Source: Niebla homalea (taxonomy: Eukaryota > Ascomycota > Lecanoromycetes > Lecanorales > Ramalinaceae). From it: a stretch of 64,000 nucleotides of DNA. The DNA lies in contig JAHGAU010000018.1 of NCBI GenBank assembly GCA_019925105.1, positions 310,001-374,000 of the forward strand, read 5' to 3'. The notes beneath the pieces were generated by a model, which was not told the DNA's origin, made no database searches, and worked only from the letters and a program-made list of their open reading frames with translations. This document shows, one piece after another, positions 23,266 through 34,771 of this stretch (position 1 is the stretch's first letter; each line of letters starts with the position of its first letter). The position numbers and the translations under genes are program-made.

Positions 23266-25395
23266 TGTCAGGTACTGGAAGTACTGAGGTAAAATGTGGG
23301 TGTAATATGTATGATCAGTATCTACCTAGCTATAAAGGTACACAATATAAGTGTGCGCGCCAAGTTACTATACCCCTTTAGGTGCTAATGCCCGATAAGC
23401 TCTTAGCGTACGTACGTTATATATAATAAATATACCATAAAAGAAAGACCGCTACGCCCTCGTAATAACGGTAAAATAAAAGTCCTTATTAATGAAAACG
23501 GCTTTGAGGCCAGGTATTAAGTATATTTAACGCCGAGTATATTAAGGAAGTAAAAGGAAATAATAGTGGTTAAGTATTAAGGCTAATTATTAAAAAGAAA
23601 TTAAAAAATCGAAAAACTATAAATTAAATAATTATTATAATCTTACCCGGGAAATAATCATAGATTTAAGTATTTTATAAAAGTTAAATCGCTTAAATCC
23701 GTGATCTCCGTGGTTTAACCGGTTAAGTTCTTTATTACCGTAATTATAATATTATTCCAGTACAGGTTTTAAAAGGACTATATATTACCCTTTTTATTAT
23801 AAAGGTAGGCCTAATTATTCACCCAATATATACCGACGTATTTATCTTATAATAAAAGCTTAATTTCATTATTTAATTCTAAAGTAAGATTATTATCGTT
23901 ATTATCGTAACGGAAATGGTAAACCTTTAAAGGGTTAAGTATAAGGAGTACCTTATAGCTGGCACTATTAATAAGGCGATATTTATCGCTGTCTTTAAAT
24001 TTTTAAATTGAACCTTAAATTTATTAATATTTTAACGAGGCTTAATATAACGTAATTTTAAAGGATCGAATTCATTCTTATTAAGGCCGTAATATCCACT
24101 TTATTAAAGCTTTAATTTATTATAATTATAGAAGAACTCATACCAGCCAGATTATTCAATACGTACGTCTATAATAAAGTCGTTAAAACTATTAATAAAG
24201 CGAGTAAATATATTTTATAAAAGGTTTTTAAAGCCATCGAAAGTTATTTATAAAGATTATTATTAAGTAAATTATTAAGTATTATTATTAATCCGGTAAT
24301 ATAGTATTATTACCTTATCTATAAAGGCTATAATATTTTTCTTATTTATTACGTCCTTATAAATATACTTTATTATTATAAGTTATTTTAATAATTAATT
24401 CTACGGAGTTTTAAACCGCTTTTTAAGTATTAAATAAAGAGGATCCAAAATACTTTAAGTTATAAGCGTTTTATAAATTATATTATTTAATTTAAAGATC
24501 CATTAATTATACGTTTCCTTTAAGAAATTATCCTTATTATTAATAAAGTAGGTAATAATATTATGAAAGATAAATTTTAATAATTTAATTATATTAATAC
24601 TTTAAAGTCGATCGATAAATTTATAGATGTTTATAGTATTATTAAAGTAATTTATTTCATTAATATGCCAGCGGTTTAATTCGTTTATTTTAATAAAAAA
24701 ACGTATTATTTCAATTTTTACTTTTTATATATTTTTCTCTTTCTCTTTAATAAAATTAACGTTAATATTATTATTAAAAGGAAGCTTTATTAAATATAAA
24801 AGATCGCGATAACGTTATTCTTTAATGTTTTTAGATAATAAGCGTTTTTCTTTAAGCTTTATAACTTTATATTTTAATTTTTAAATATTAAATTTAAGAT
24901 CCTTAATATTTTTAATTAACTATAAAAGTATTTTTTCTATTTTTTTTATATTATTTATCAAGAGTAAAAACTTTTTTATACCGTTATTTAAAAATAAAGG
25001 TTATTCTTCCTTTAATTAAAATATAATTTACTTACCCGTAAATAAACCTATTAATATAATAAGTTAATTAAAAGCCGTTTAAAGAGATTAATAATTAAAT
25101 ATTAAAGATTTTCGTTTAACGTAAGTATTAAGAGTATTATACGTTTCTTATCTATAAAATAATAGGAGAACAAAGGTAAAAATAGCTTTATATTAAAAAT
25201 ATAATAAAAAAACTATCGCTATTATTATTATTTATTAGGTATTAAAAGTATTAAGGTAAAATATAAATATAATATATATAATTAGTATCTACCTAACTAT
25301 AAAGGTACGTAATATGAATATGCGCGCCAAGCCATTATACCCCTTTAAGTACTAGTGCCCGATAAGCTCTTGGCGTGCGTACGTTGCATATAACA
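23266..25395 (-). mobile_element. Non-autonomous LTR element (2130 bp) nested in Copia copy B
   Basis: LTRs of 163 bp (23266-23428 and 25233-25395) begin TGTCAGGTACTGG and end with ...gcatataaca (right) / ...atatataata (left). CATAG flanks both sides (23261-23265 and 25396-25400). The interior is about 1.8 kb, too short for gag-pol. On the minus strand it reads as a helical, Lys/Leu-rich protein with many Gln/Trp stops and no RT or integrase motifs. The motif cacccgggaaataatc-like at 23650 is shared with the element at 27864-29969 and, inverted, with 1327-2529. The right LTR is less RIPped. Orientation is inferred. Confidence 0.85.
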
Positions 25396-27651
25396 CATAG
25401 GAACTAAAGAAGTTTTACTTATAACCTTATAGCCTTTACTTTTATAATTAATAAATTATCTTTTCATTCTGAATAACCGTTTTATATAACAGTATATAGT
25501 ACCGATAACTTAAAGATAATATTAAGCTCATCGATAAAATTATTAAATTTAAATTTTAAAGATCTTTCTCCGTTTAATTAAATAAAGGTTATATTATAAT
25601 AATATCGTATTTTAATTATTTTAATAATTTTCCTTAAAATATTTATTAAGTTAAAATTATATTTATAAGTATATATTATTTAAGAATTATATTTTAAATA
25701 AGCGATATATAATATTTATTAATTTTAATTTATTATTATATTTATTTATATAAGGTTATAAGTAATTTAAAAGAAAAATTTTATTAATATTTCTACTTTA
25801 TATAAGGATTTCGATATAATCCGGTAAACTTTTAATAAAATATAGTTTTTATAATTACTTATATTTAAGGCTTTAATATTATTAATATTATTAATAATCT
25901 TTACCCTTTTAACTATTTATGAAAGGTATTATATTATTTTATTAATAACGTATAGAACGAATTAAAGTTATTAACTTATAATTACTGATTTCACGATAAG
26001 TTTACCGGTTATAAATATCGTATTAAGTTATTTAATTTTATCTTTAAGTACGTAATATCTATTAATCCTTTTAATTAGTATTCTTATCTGTTTATTACTA
26101 TAAAGATAATAACGTTTAGTATTAAAATAAATACCCTTATTTATAAGGATAATATTAAATATAACGTTAACTATAAAATTAAATATATACGTAACGTTAT
26201 AAAGTATAATAAAATTATTACCTTTAAGGGTATCGATATTTATTTTAATTTTATTATAAGTAGTAATTTTAAGGTTATTATTTTTAACGATAGTAATATC
26301 GTTTTTTCTATTTATTTTTTTAATAAATTAATCTTTTATCGTTTTATTATAAATATAAAAGCCTAATTTATAATTTAAAATTTATAATAATTATAATATA
26401 TAAAACTCTTATTTTATATTGAATATATTAAAGTTATTATTATTATTTCGATTTAATATAGATAAATTATTTTATTTAAACTTAAAGTTTCTAAATTTCT
26501 TAAGAGCTTAATTAATATTTATTTTTTTTAATATCCTTAAGCTTATTATTTACTTATCTTTTAAGTATAAAATCGGGTTTAAAGTTAATAAATCGACCAG
26601 GTTAATCTATACGTAAATAATCGTATTTATTAAATTAATATTTAATACCGTAAAGGCATTCTTTTAACTTAATATTTTTATTTTTAAATATAAGCTTATT
26701 ATCTTTCTTAATATTAGTTTAATTTTTATTAATAATAAAAATTAAATAAAACGGAGTCGATTTCTTTATACTATTATATTATATATAATTTCGAAATTAC
26801 TCCTTAAGATTAATAAGAATTATCAAGAAGTCGGTTAAGTTATTTATATTGAACTTATAAAGCTATATTAATATAAAAGCCTGTTTCTTAATTACGTTAA
26901 TAAAATTCCGGTATACCCGTTCCTTATTTAATATCTTAAGGATATTAATACTTCTGGCTTTTATAAATACCTAAATATATTTATTAAGTTATAATTTAAC
27001 ATTTTATTGAAAATTAGGTTTTATTATGATTTTATAATATTCTTTCTTTACCGTTAAAGAATAAACGGAATCTAAAGGTATAAGCTTGGTTTTAAGAGTA
27101 TATAAATAGTTCTATAAGTAATAATCTACGTCCTTAAAGTAAATAAGGTTCGCTTTATTAATTATTAAGTATATATAATCGTTAATTTTAATAAAAAACG
27201 CGTATTATTCTTTTTATTTTTATAATTCTAGCTTTTATACCTATAAATTATTTTTATAAGTTATTAATACCCTTAAGTTAATAGCTTTATCCGCTATAAA
27301 GACGGGTTATATTAATTTTAATAACTTATTTAAGCCTATTAATTTTATTATAAAAGTAGGGTTAATAAGCTCTTAAACGTAATATTTAATACCCTTATTT
27401 TTAACGATAATAAGTTATAAGTCTTAGTCTTTTAAAATAATAAACTTAACTTAATATAAGCTTATCTTAAGGCTATAAAGGAATAGCGAATAATAAGCTT
27501 ATTATGCTCTTTAGTTCCTTTTCTGTTTTTAATTTATATATAGTATATTAACCTTAAGGACTCGATTTAAGCTTTTCTGGATAGTTAATTACGCCTCTGA
27601 ATTGATTAATAAATAAGTGATTATAATGGTATACGATACCGGGCTTATAAC

Positions 27652-27846
27652 TGTCAGACGTAGGGACGTATAAGAGTGGATGGGGTAGGTTTAGATTAAG
27701 TGTATTAAGTATGTTTATCTGATCTATATAGGAAGCATGATGCTATCTGTATGAAATACCCGGGTGGTATAAGATGTACGGCCAGGTGATGATATCTACA
27801 GTATCATGAGATACCACCTACTACTATGCCTGCACCCAGGCTGACA
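27652..27846 (-). repeat. Right LTR of Copia copy B (195 bp)
   Basis: It is nearly unmutated (tgtcagacgtagggacg ... cacccaggctgaca) and is the best template for this LTR subfamily in the window. ATAGT follows at once. Confidence 0.9.
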
Positions 27847-27863
27847 ATAGTATTAAAATAACC

Positions 27864-29969
27864 TGTGAGAACCCTAGTAAAAGTATGGATAATATATATG
27901 AATAATGATCTATCTAGGTGCCTAGTGGTAAGCTATATATAGTGAGTGCGGGTGCCAAGCAATACGGAACCCCGTTCCGCGGTAAGCAAGGATTAACTTT
28001 GCTAAGTCCTTAATAATTTGCCATTTACAAAAAAGGCTTATGCCCTATAAGTAATAATAACAATAATAAAAGTGTATACTAAGGGGTTCCGGAGCCCTAT
28101 ATTAACCTATCTTAACGCCGAGTATACATAAGGGTAATAGTATAAAAAGGTTATTGCTAAAAAGCGTATAATAAAAGGTAAAAAGTGAAAAAATTAACCC
28201 AGGCAATTATCGTAATCGCACCCGGGAAATAATCGTGGATTTAAATATTACGATTAAGTTAAATCGCTTAAATCCGTAATTTCCGAGGTATTACCGGATT
28301 AGGTATTAACGGGTTATTCGTAATTAACTTATTAATACTTATAGTAATAAGCTTTTTAAAGATATTAATATAATATATTACGGTAAGGGAATTTTTTAAA
28401 GTCAACGCGGTATTAACTTTTAATTATTAAATATAATTTATATAGTAATTAAATATAATATTATTAATTTATAAATATGGATATTATAACGTTACGGCTT
28501 TACTTTAGCGTTATTATAAGTAATTTAAATGGTAATTCTTTAGCAATAATAATAAAATTAATAAAAATAAGCTTATCGTTATTATCGTTATCATTTAAGT
28601 AAATATTATTATTGTTATTATTAATATAATATACTTATTCCTCCTCTTTTTTAATATATTTATTAAGACCCCCCTTTTAAGGGTAGAGGTTTAACTTATA
28701 TTTCTCCTTTTTTTTAAAGTTATAATAAAGGTATTATTAACGTTCTGGCTGTTACTCTTATTAATAAAGGTTATTAAATTAACATAATAATAAGTAGGGC
28801 TTATATACATTAAATTAATTATATTTAACATTATTAATCTATTAAATAAAATCCGTAATTATTGCGGTAACTATTAACATAAAAAGCTACGTCCGGAAAT
28901 AAACGTTAAAATGATTATAAGGAGTTATTACTTGGCCGGCCTTAACTAAAAGGCTTAAAGTATATTTATTAAGACTAATAATTTTTTAGATATATTCCTT
29001 AAAGTTTTTACGGGTACGGATATTATTAATAATATAACGGAGTAACTTAAGATTTTATAGAGTTATTATAAGTAATTCCTTAAAGCTTTTCTTAAGCTTA
29101 TTAATCTAAAGATTAAAATTAATATATATTCCGGCTTTTAGTACTATATAAAGCTTATTTATATATTACCTTTTGCCTTTTCTTTATAAGTATTAATTAA
29201 TAAATTTAGGATCGAGCTCTTTAATCCTTAAACGTTAAGTAAATAAAAAAACGTTATAATAAATTCTTAAGCCGTTAACGGTATATATAACCGGCTTAAT
29301 ATTATTATTATCGGGATTAAAGAAATCAATATTTTTAAGCCTGAATTTTAATATATTAACCTTAAGTATTATAATTTAAATGGAAGTTAATAGCTTTTAA
29401 AATTAATTTTCGTTCATATTAATTTACGTTATATTAATAATATTAATACTAATAAGGATAGCTTTTAAGGGTAGGTTTAAGGGTGTTAAGGGTAGAAATA
29501 CGTTGTCTTTAAGTGCTTTGTCCTTAATACTTACGTATTTTACGGATTTTATATTATATATTACTTAGATACCGGTATATCGATTTAATTCAATGAAGAG
29601 AGACATTAAAGCGTGCCTTAAGGGGTACTGCTTATTACTTATAATTACGATGTTTAAGGGGTAAGATAAAATAAAGGTTAACTATTTAATAAAAAGAGCT
29701 AATAATAAAGGACTCCCGGTACGGTATTACCGTATTTACTCGTTATTTGAAGTCTACGTTTCTAATATTATCACTATAAGTACCATAAGATGGATAAACT
29801 CGCTATTGTTACTAAATTATAAAAGCCTTAATAAAAGTATAGATAATATATATAAATAATGATCTATCTAGGTATATAATGGTAAGCTATGCACAATAAG
29901 TGCGGGTGCCAAGCAATGCGGAACCCCGTTCCGCGGTAAATAAGGATCAGGTCTGCTGAGTCCCTAACA
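27864..29969 (-). mobile_element. Gag-only non-autonomous LTR element, 2106 bp
   Basis: LTRs of 152 bp (27864-28015 and 29818-29969) share gatctatctagg, gtgcgggtgccaagcaat and ggaaccccgttccgcggtaa. The duplication TAACC lies at 27859-27863 and 29970-29974. On the minus strand the interior keeps the order of a fungal retrotransposon Gag: 'NIDFFNPDNNNIKPVIYTV', 'IYYNVFLFT', stop, 'RLRIKELDPKFINQYL', then 'INKLKKSFKELL', 'IINNIRTRKNFKEYI'. In relatives these read as the '.FDP...YRDVY.F..RL..L...I...L.G.A..WY..EL' region. No protease, RT or integrase follows before the LTR. The element must have moved with enzymes from another element. Gag is broken by Gln/Trp stops. Confidence 0.85.
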
Positions 29970-29974
29970 TAACC

Positions 29975-30388
29975 GTTAACTTATAATATTACGTTAATAA
30001 AGGTTATAAATCGTTTCACTTTATTTTCTTGAAGACGGTTAAAAAATTAATAAATATTATATTTTAAGCTTTAAGGGGTAATTAATATATAATATTAAAC
30101 CGACTTCGTATAAACTTAACGTAATAACTATAATTTTATAGGATAAGGAAGATGGACTTAAAGATACTCTGGTTACGTAAGGATGCTATAGCCTTAACGC
30201 GTTCGAATAGTTCGTCTTTATAAAAGGTTTAGTCCTTTTTATAAGTCAAAAATTCGATGAGAATAGGCTCTCCCTTAGGCTTTCCCTTAAGCTCGAAATT
30301 GCTAACTGCGTAAGGACCTAGGTCGGACCATGGCCCTTTGATGAATTCTCTGCCCAATCGAAGGTCTTGCTTATAACGATCTTAATGC
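29975..30388 (-). pseudogene. Kinase-like gene fragment, left inverted copy, N-terminal part
   Basis: On the minus strand from 30388 the sequence reads 'DRYKQDLRLGREFIKGPWS', 'DLGPYAVSNFELKG', 'GEPILIEFLTYKKD', then a stop and 'FYKDELFERVKAI'. It matches the right copy that begins at 36735. The junction with the NLR TPR array is immediate (an in-frame stop lies between 'RVLGEEH' and 'DRYKQD'). The distal part (29975-30110) is RIP-saturated. The two LTR insertions separate it from its continuation at 19590-20134. In fungal kinase-like proteins this segment precedes the kinase fold; function is unknown. Confidence 0.75.
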
Positions 30389-31310
30389 TCCTCGCCTAGT
30401 ACCCTCTTCGTTGTCTCTATTACCCGCACCTGCAGTTCTTCAGCCTCCTTCCTGCGTCCCTGATTCTAATATGTTGAAATTAGGTTAATTATATTCGTTA
30501 ACGTATCGGGATGCTTTTCCCTTAGTACGTTTTTGCTTTTCTTTATTTTTTATATTTATAGCTTTTTAACCTCCTTTTAATATTTTTAATTCTGATATAT
30601 TAATATTAAATTAATTATATTATATAGTATATTTAAATATTCTTTATTTAGCCTTTTTTTACTTTTTTTTATTATTTATATTTCCAGCTTTTTAGCCTCC
30701 TTTTAACGTCTTTAATTTTAATATATTAAGGTTAAATTAACTATATTACTCAACGTATCGGGATACTTTTTACTTAATACTTTTTTCCTTATTTCTATTA
30801 TTTATAGTTTTAGCTTTTTAACCTTTTTTTATCGGCCTTAATTTATGTATATTAATATTAAATTATTTATATTGCTTAATATATCGGGATACTTTTCACT
30901 TAATACCTTTTTCTTTATCTTTATCGTTTATACTTTTAGCTTTTTAACCTCCTTTTAACGTCCTTAATTCCTATATATTAATATTAAGTTATTTATATTA
31001 CGTAACGTATTAAGATATTCCTCGCTTAATACCCTTTTCCTTATCTTTAACGTTCGTATTTTTAGCTTTTTAGCCTCCTTTTAGCGTCCTTGGTTCCTAT
31101 ATATTAAGATTAGGTTATTTATGTTACTTAACGTATTGGGATGCTCCTCGTTAAGTACCCTTTTCCTTATTTTTATTATTCGCACCTTTAGCTCTTCCGC
31201 TTCCTTTTACCGGCCCGTTATGCTATATATTAGGCCTATTATCCCTATACTGCTTAATGTCTTTTTACGCTCTTAACCCAGTATTTTCGTCTATACGTCC
31301 AATGCCGCTC
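30389..31310 (-). repeat. TPR array of the NLR pseudogene, about 8 units of 126 bp, RIPped
   Basis: The consecutive 42-residue units read like 'KEAEELKVRIIKIRKRVLNE' 'EHPNTLSNINNLILIYRN' followed by 'GR' and a stop where relatives have GRW. The Trp codon is a stop in nearly every unit, the signature of G-to-A change. Mutation is strongest in the central units (30500-31100) and weaker at both ends. Confidence 0.85.
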
Positions 31311-32765
31311 TTAATATTTTAATAGCCTTAATAATACTCCCCTTTCCCACCGCGTACCAAGCGGCATTATACAATAAAGAAGCCCACTCTTTCAGTAATG
31401 CTTCGCCTCACGGCCGCTGAGCAAACGCGGCTTTCGCATATGGAAAGAGGGCTCGATACGACGTCCAGTTCTCGTACTCCCCAGCAGGGAATTCAGCTGT
31501 AAGATTGCGGATATAAACGTGCTTCCACTGTTTAAACTGCCTATAGGCTTTTAACCATCTTCGCGTGACCAATTTTACCAGCGTATGTATTTCAAAGGTT
31601 CCATCCGTCGAGAGAGAGATGAACGAGTAGTCGCGGAGTATCTATACGTCTTCTTCAAAGCCGTCATCCTTGCCGGACTCTAATATACCATCGCCATCGC
31701 CATCGCCACCGTCTTCGTTGTTGTTTCCTTTTTCGTCATCGCAACGGCGCCCCTCCCGGCTTCCAGGTCCGTGTTTAAGTCGAGCTCGACCTCGAACGAG
31801 GGTTTCGGGAATGCCTTGTGGGTCAAAGAAACTCATCAGTGAGAGCAAGTCAGCTGCTAATGGCCAGGTCCGGTGGATATGTTCCAAGGAGATCCGCCAT
31901 GTGATAATGATGGAGTTATTGGCCTCCCAGTCTCTCCGGAGCTGGCCTCCCTCGTAGTTCAGAAGACTCATCTTCTTGCGATCGCTTTCTCGGAAATCTT
32001 CGAGATATCGTTGTACGGAATATCGCGGTGCTCTCTGGGAGATATACGCGGCCGCTTGAACGATAGCAAGCGGCATAAATTCCAGTGCTGCTGCTAATTC
32101 CGCAGTATCATCGCCCTGACCGAGCGACCCCAGCTTCTTCTCGAGCAGTGCCAGCGCCTGCGATAGGGCCATCGGTTGCACAGCTTCAACGCAACTGCTT
32201 TGCTCCGGCTTGTGACTAGAATCGATCCATTCTGGCTCTGAGGGAGGTACGCTGTCATCGGCTGCCAGGGTTTGCCATCCCCGTCGCTCCCTTGCCCTCC
32301 CTGACTAGCATTTTCAGCCTCGGAAAAGAGGTCAGTATTGTCGATGTTGTCGAGGATTAGCAACCATTGCCCATTCTGTCCGTCGCGCAACCAGTCACGG
32401 ACAAGTTCGGAGACATTCGCTTTAGGATCCTGCCGCCCAGGAATCTTGACATAATTAGCGATATCCCGAAAGCTCTGCTCGAACCGTGCCGTGCTCCCGG
32501 CATGCACCCAGAGTATCCACGTCTCGGGCGATCGTTCTCTAATGCGATAGCCGAGTTCGATGGCGAGCTACGACTTTCTTACCTGAAGTTAGTACCTCGA
32601 TCCACTATATCTGCAACTGCTTATCTCCTTACCCCGCCTAAGCCGACGAGCGCCGTCCGAGACGCTGGGCAAGGCGCATTTTAGATGAAGCTGATCAAGG
32701 ACAGCTCCGCGATCGACGAAATCTGGGTCTCGCCGAAAAGGGATGAAGGACGAAGATTTTGACAT
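30389..32765 (-). pseudogene. NB-ARC-TPR NLR (STAND) pseudogene
   Basis: Starting at ATG 32763-32765 the minus strand reads 'FIPFRRDPDFVDRGAVL', the usual lead-in to fungal NB-ARC domains. After a frameshift comes 'TALVGLGG', a 50-nt intron (32583-32632, GTAAGG donor, TACTAAC branch, TTCAG acceptor), and 'VRKS', stop, 'LAIELGYRIRERSPETWIL'. The P-loop, GLGGVGKSQLA in relatives, thus has Gly-to-Arg and Gln-to-stop changes, both G-to-A or C-to-T. Walker B 'WLLILDNIDN', sensor 'GSILVTSRSK' and ARC 'PLAIVQAAAYISQ' follow with a frame shift near 32100-32180. A winged helix ('LRDYSFISLSTDGTFEIHT') and about eight TPRs end the protein. No N-terminal effector domain is visible. The family acts as cytosolic non-self sensors in fungi. 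RIP is light over NB-ARC and heavy over the TPRs. Confidence 0.85.
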
Positions 32766-33064
32766 TGTTTCTAATCATACTATATCGGACGAAACGTAAC
32801 AATTTAAAGGCTCTCCTTTGCCTAGTTTTAAACTCCAGTTTAATTATAGCGACTCTTTTCTCATCTTATCCTCTGTCATCAAGAATATCTCGCCATGTTT
32901 TTATGATGGGAGATCGTAGGTAAAGATGCGGTGGGAGATTAAAGCTTATCTCAATTTCAGTTCATCGGCGAGGTCAACCGTCGACTTCTACCACACTTCA
33001 CTCTCTAAGAAGCGCTGAATACAAATTAAAGAGCAGGAATTTATATCAGGGGTGCCACATAACC
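32766..33064. other. 5' flank of the NLR pseudogene
   Basis: Near-normal composition with no supported ORF. It could hold the promoter, or a lost N-terminal effector exon, of the NLR gene on the minus strand. Confidence 0.35.
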
Positions 33065-33066
33065 TA

Positions 33067-34139
33067 CGCTATTCAAGTTAAATAATTTTATATCCGCCAC
33101 ACACAAATCACCATACAAATCATGCATTATTCGACCACCACTTACTCAAATTTTACCATCCAGTGCACAAATTAGTAAATATAAAGCCGCATACTCAAAT
33201 ACTTGTTGTCGCAATGGCCTACCAGTCGTCCCACCACTCGCTCCGGTCGTCAAACCGGCAAAAGGAGCGTCAAGATCGTCAACAAGAGTCGCTCTCAAAC
33301 ATGATGTATTAACACCAGAGTATGCAGACTCAAATTCAACAGTGGAAGTTGAACAACGGATGATGAAACAGCAGGAGATCATTCAAGACGACACCTTTGT
33401 TAGTCATGTCCAAGAAGGCCTCAAATCGTCCCTGGTACGTATCCTTCAAGTGGATGAAGTGTTTCTTCATCCACGTCTTTAACACGTTGAAGCTCAGCTC
33501 GATAAGGCTGTACTCCAGAGTGTAAGGTGGTAGGTAGCGTATGAGCATACCCTTTCGGTTGATGAGTTCGTCCACTCGTGGATCGTGATGAGTCGACAAA
33601 TTATCGAGGTAGAGCACGCTTCGATGGCCGGGAAACCTGGAGCAATGCGGTAACAGGCGGTTCCTCAATTACCCATTCTTCGTCTCAGAATACCACCATC
33701 TCAGATTGTAAAACCCAGGGTTTATCATCGATGTAGGCGAGGAGGCTCAGCTTTGTAGCTGTAGTCATCTGACGACGTGGGCCGGGCTTCGATTAATAAG
33801 GGCAATATCTGCAGTTGTACATAGCCAGGTTACCGCGTATACGGTAGACAGAAGCAAGGCCAGGTCGATCGACTAGATGCTGACAAATAGTCCCAGGCCT
33901 CCAATCAGCGTGAGTGAGAGCTTCAATAGAGGACTCTGTAGAGGGATTCAGCCGTGTATTAGGCATTTGCCACTATTACACCATAATTCAGCTATATGAG
34001 GACCAAAAAGCTGAATTTGTGCACTGGATGATGCGATCTATAGGATGGGTGGTGGAATAATGCAAGATTTGTATGGTGATTTGTATGTAACGGGTGCAAA
34101 ATGAGAAACGTAAAGCATGCGCAGTTAACTTGAATAGCG
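33067..34139 (-). mobile_element. Tc1/mariner transposon, internally deleted
   Basis: The termini are exact complements: CGCTATTCAAGTTAA at 33067-33081 and TTAACTTGAATAGCG at 34125-34139. Each is flanked by TA (33065-33066, 34140-34141), the mariner target duplication. Longer inner parts also pair (caaatcaccatacaaatc at about 33106 and its complement at about 34065; ccagtgcacaaatt). The element is 1073 bp and carries a shortened transposase gene. It is hardly RIPped, unlike most repeats here. That fits either a recent arrival or a copy too short or too diverged to be a RIP target. Confidence 0.85.
33336..33966 (-). pseudogene. Tc1/mariner transposase remnant (DDE_3)
   Basis: From ATG at 33964-33966 the N-terminus reads as a helix-turn-helix segment ('STESSIEALTHADWRPGTI', 'GLASVYRIRGNLAMYN'). 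Frame changes follow, then 'KPWVLQSEMVVF', stop, 'DEEWVIEEPP', where relatives have WDE with the second catalytic acid region. The stop is TGA, one change from TGG. The C-terminal catalytic part is clear: 'SVLYLDNLSTHHDPRVDELI' with the central Asp, and 'RYLPPYTLEYSLIELSFNVL' with the final Glu (relatives have YSP.LNPIE). At about 210 codons it is much shorter than the usual 340, so there is an internal deletion. Inactive. Confidence 0.8.
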
Positions 34140-34141
34140 TA

Positions 34142-34322
34142 GATGCGTTGGCAGTGCTGCGCCTGGATCTAGCTGCAACCAGTTCTGCGCTGGGGCACTC
34201 AGCAAACGTGGCCTTTTACAAGCCGGGGTTCTGCAATGTGGTGACCAGATAAATTTGGCTTATTACACTGTATGTGAAGTAAGAAGCGGCGGACTGTGCT
34301 GTGTTTGAATTGGCAGCTAATG
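34142..34322 (+). repeat. Dispersed repeat R1, copy 2 (less mutated)
   Basis: The sequence gcgcctggatctagctgcaa ... ggccttttacaagccgggg ... gaccagataaatttggctta matches 13367-13547. It starts right at the TA that closes the Tc1 element. Confidence 0.7.
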
Positions 34323-34771
34323 TAAAAAGGGGGCTGTGCTGCATTCCGGATTCAGTCGCGACCATGTGGATGGCGGTAGATATGGTGATTGCAAGTAATC
34401 ACAGACGTTTATTTCGACCATCTGCCGTGTTAGTCTTCTCGAATCAACACAAGATTTTAGATCAATTCTGATCTCATGAGTTTGGAACGCCTTCGGCCGA
34501 ATGCCCTGTACGAAGCCGAGTATATGGTTATCGGGCTCCAAGTGGGCGTAACAGCGCCTTCGAGTACGCCAGCCAGAGGGCTGTCCGCACAGCTTCAGGG
34601 CATTGTGGCCACTGCCTGTCTACCAGTCTATGACGGCTGACGCAAGTGAAGGCAAGAGATATTCTCTATCCTGGATTGCGGGTATGTAAATAAATGGTTT
34701 ACGGAATAACAATTAATTGACGTGTTTTACATTTTCTTTTTTAACCCCTTCCGCCTAGCGATAAGGTAGCA
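34323..34771. other. 5' flank of kinase-like gene
   Basis: Near-normal composition with no supported gene. The minus-strand ORF at 34317-34541 has no family signature. The last 60 bases before the ATG are pyrimidine-rich (ttttctttttta), as in many fungal promoters. Confidence 0.4.

Larger units (their letters stand above)
20135..27846 (-). mobile_element. Copia LTR retrotransposon copy B, complete, RIPped, with nested insertion
   Basis: LTRs of 195 bp (20135-20329 and 27652-27846) begin TGTCAGACGT and end CCAGGCTGACA (mutated to ctgata on the left). ATAGT flanks both ends (20130-20134, 27847-27851), a 5-bp target-site duplication. Coding runs on the minus strand, as in the related copy at 38401-43962: gag at the right, then protease, integrase, RT and RNase H toward the left. 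The 2.1-kb element at 23266-25395 is inserted in it; without that the element is about 5.58 kb. The right LTR is far less RIPped than the left. No frame is intact. Confidence 0.9.

Noticed and set aside
31670..32684. + strand ORFs at 31670-31957, 31873-32097 and 32367-32684
   Set aside because: They are antisense shadows of the NB-ARC pseudogene on the minus strand.
33146..33382. 78-codon minus-strand ORF beside the transposase
   Set aside because: It overlaps the inverted terminal region and the end of the transposase in another frame and lacks motifs.
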